Positions 63,404 to 64,000 of a DNA stretch of 64,000 nt are shown here, piece by piece (the stretch's first letter is position 1; every line of letters begins with the position of its first letter). Source of the stretch: Pyxicephalus adspersus (lineage: Eukaryota > Chordata > Amphibia > Anura > Pyxicephalidae); the NCBI RefSeq assembly GCF_032062135.1, contig NC_092861.1, positions 136,365,176 through 136,429,175 of the forward strand, written 5' to 3'. Position numbers and translations under genes: made by a program. The notes beneath the pieces were generated by a model. That model was given only the letters and a program-made list of their open reading frames with translations. It had not been told where the DNA came from and did not search any database.

Positions 63404-63590
63404 TTCGGGTCATTGCACAGTGAGGGGCCCCGGATCTGTACAGCTGCAGCTCTGACACCACTCTGTCTGCAGATCGCTCAACAACTCTCAGCCTGCAGCT
63501 GCTGGCTCCGCCTCTATTCCCGGGGACGCACGCGGATTGGCCGCTGACAGACGAAGCAAGGCGCTGATTGGACGCTTTTTTATTTTCAGG
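63404..63590 (-). promoter_or_regulatory. TTC7A: TTC7A promoter with paired CCAAT boxes
   Basis: CpG-rich block just upstream of the ATG. On the minus strand it holds two CCAAT boxes, seen as GATTGG at 63535-63540 and 63566-63571, spaced 31 bp (about three helical turns, the usual NF-Y pair spacing). A GC-rich, Sp1-like GGCTCCGCCTC lies at 63504-63514. No TATA box is seen at a suitable distance. The transcription start is inferred at about 63440-63490, which would give a short 5' UTR. Confidence 0.6.
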
Positions 63591-63870
63591 GCCAGGCACC
63601 TTGTTATCAGTGTGCTGGGTGCCAGGCAGGTGAGGGCACTGGAAATCTTGCAGCAATCTTCTGTTATGTGACAAGTTATGTCATGTATTGTACCAACAGC
63701 ACTCCAATTTTACAGAACAAAATGCTGATTTATACTCTTTATATTTTATGGTTCAAAATGATTTTTATTGAGAAATTTTACAAAACATAGAAACAGTGAA
63801 AACATAACATTTTCAGCAAATATGTATATCTGGTGATTTACTCTTCATATTTTAATTTATTTATTATATA

Positions 63871-64000
63871 CAGGTAGTCCCCAGGTTATATATGAGATAG
63901 GGACTTAGGTTTGTTCTTAAGTTGAATCTGTATGTAAGTCAGAACAGGTACATTATTTTAATAAATACAATTAGGACAGATGTTTGTCTCAACATATTAT
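63871..64000 (+). mobile_element. Pogo-like repeat, cut by the window edge
   Basis: TA then CAGGTAGTCCCCAGGTTAT, GTATGTAAGTCAGAACAGG, ACAGATGTTTGTCTCAACAT; matches 24592-24740 in the same order. Confidence 0.78.

Noticed and set aside
63354..63674. Minus-strand frame of 106 codons overlapping the TTC7A start
   Set aside because: It is in a different frame from exon 1, runs through the promoter and has no similarity to a known family; the TTC7A frame is supported by homology and splice phase.
1..64000. CRISPR arrays, operons, bacterial riboswitches, retroviral genes
   Set aside because: The window is vertebrate intron sequence; no regularly spaced repeats, LTR pairs or gag/pol/env-like frames were seen.

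Overview
The window is vertebrate nuclear DNA, AT-rich and dominated by introns and dispersed repeats. The only host gene I can support is the 5' part of TTC7A (tetratricopeptide repeat domain 7A), read on the minus strand. Eight coding exons lie at 63274-63403, 50486-50649, 49370-49538, 33541-33671, 31956-32068, 22514-22592, 5447-5607 and 2620-2683. Each has GT-AG junctions and compatible phases. Together they encode 337 residues without a stop, about the first 40% of the family's usual ~850 residues; the rest should lie beyond base 1. The repeat content (many short hAT, TTAA-flanked, pogo-like and PIF/Harbinger elements, a tRNA-headed SINE and an L2/CR1-group LINE) together with the TTC7A sequence suggests an amphibian, most likely a frog. 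I cannot name the species.

Layout from the promoter (right) to the left edge. 63404-63590: CpG-rich, TATA-less promoter with two inverted CCAAT boxes 31 bp apart. Intron 1 (50650-63273): a degenerate ~33-bp minisatellite, LINE fragments, an internally deleted-looking hAT element and palindromic MITEs. Intron 2 (49539-50485): a palindromic MITE plus a TA microsatellite. Intron 3 (33672-49369): a 1.2-kb hAT element with a nested MITE, a pogo-like element, the longest LINE fragment, SINEs, and several hAT and TTAA-flanked elements. Intron 4 (32069-33540): a TTAA-flanked MITE and a palindromic MITE. Intron 5 (22593-31955): hAT elements, SINE pieces and a 354-base assembly gap. Intron 6 (5608-22513): a ~357-bp near-perfect palindrome, hAT elements (one with a nested SINE) and TTAA elements. 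Intron 7 (2684-5446): a PIF/Harbinger deletion derivative with a transposase fragment. The left edge (1-2619) is intron 8 sequence with local duplications.

TTC7A encodes a scaffold that helps hold phosphatidylinositol 4-kinase alpha at the plasma membrane; nothing else in the window appears to be a functional host gene. The most unusual feature is a recurring cassette inside several MITE types: a purine-rich block often containing a YY1-like AAGATGG core, followed 40-180 bp later by a strong splice-donor sequence (AGGTAAG or AGGTGAG). Two copies lie in the sense orientation of TTC7A and could work as alternative first exons. Also notable are a shared 3' tail between the SINE and the LINE, a palindromic site in one MITE hit by a hAT element in both orientations, and a direct duplication flanking exon 8.
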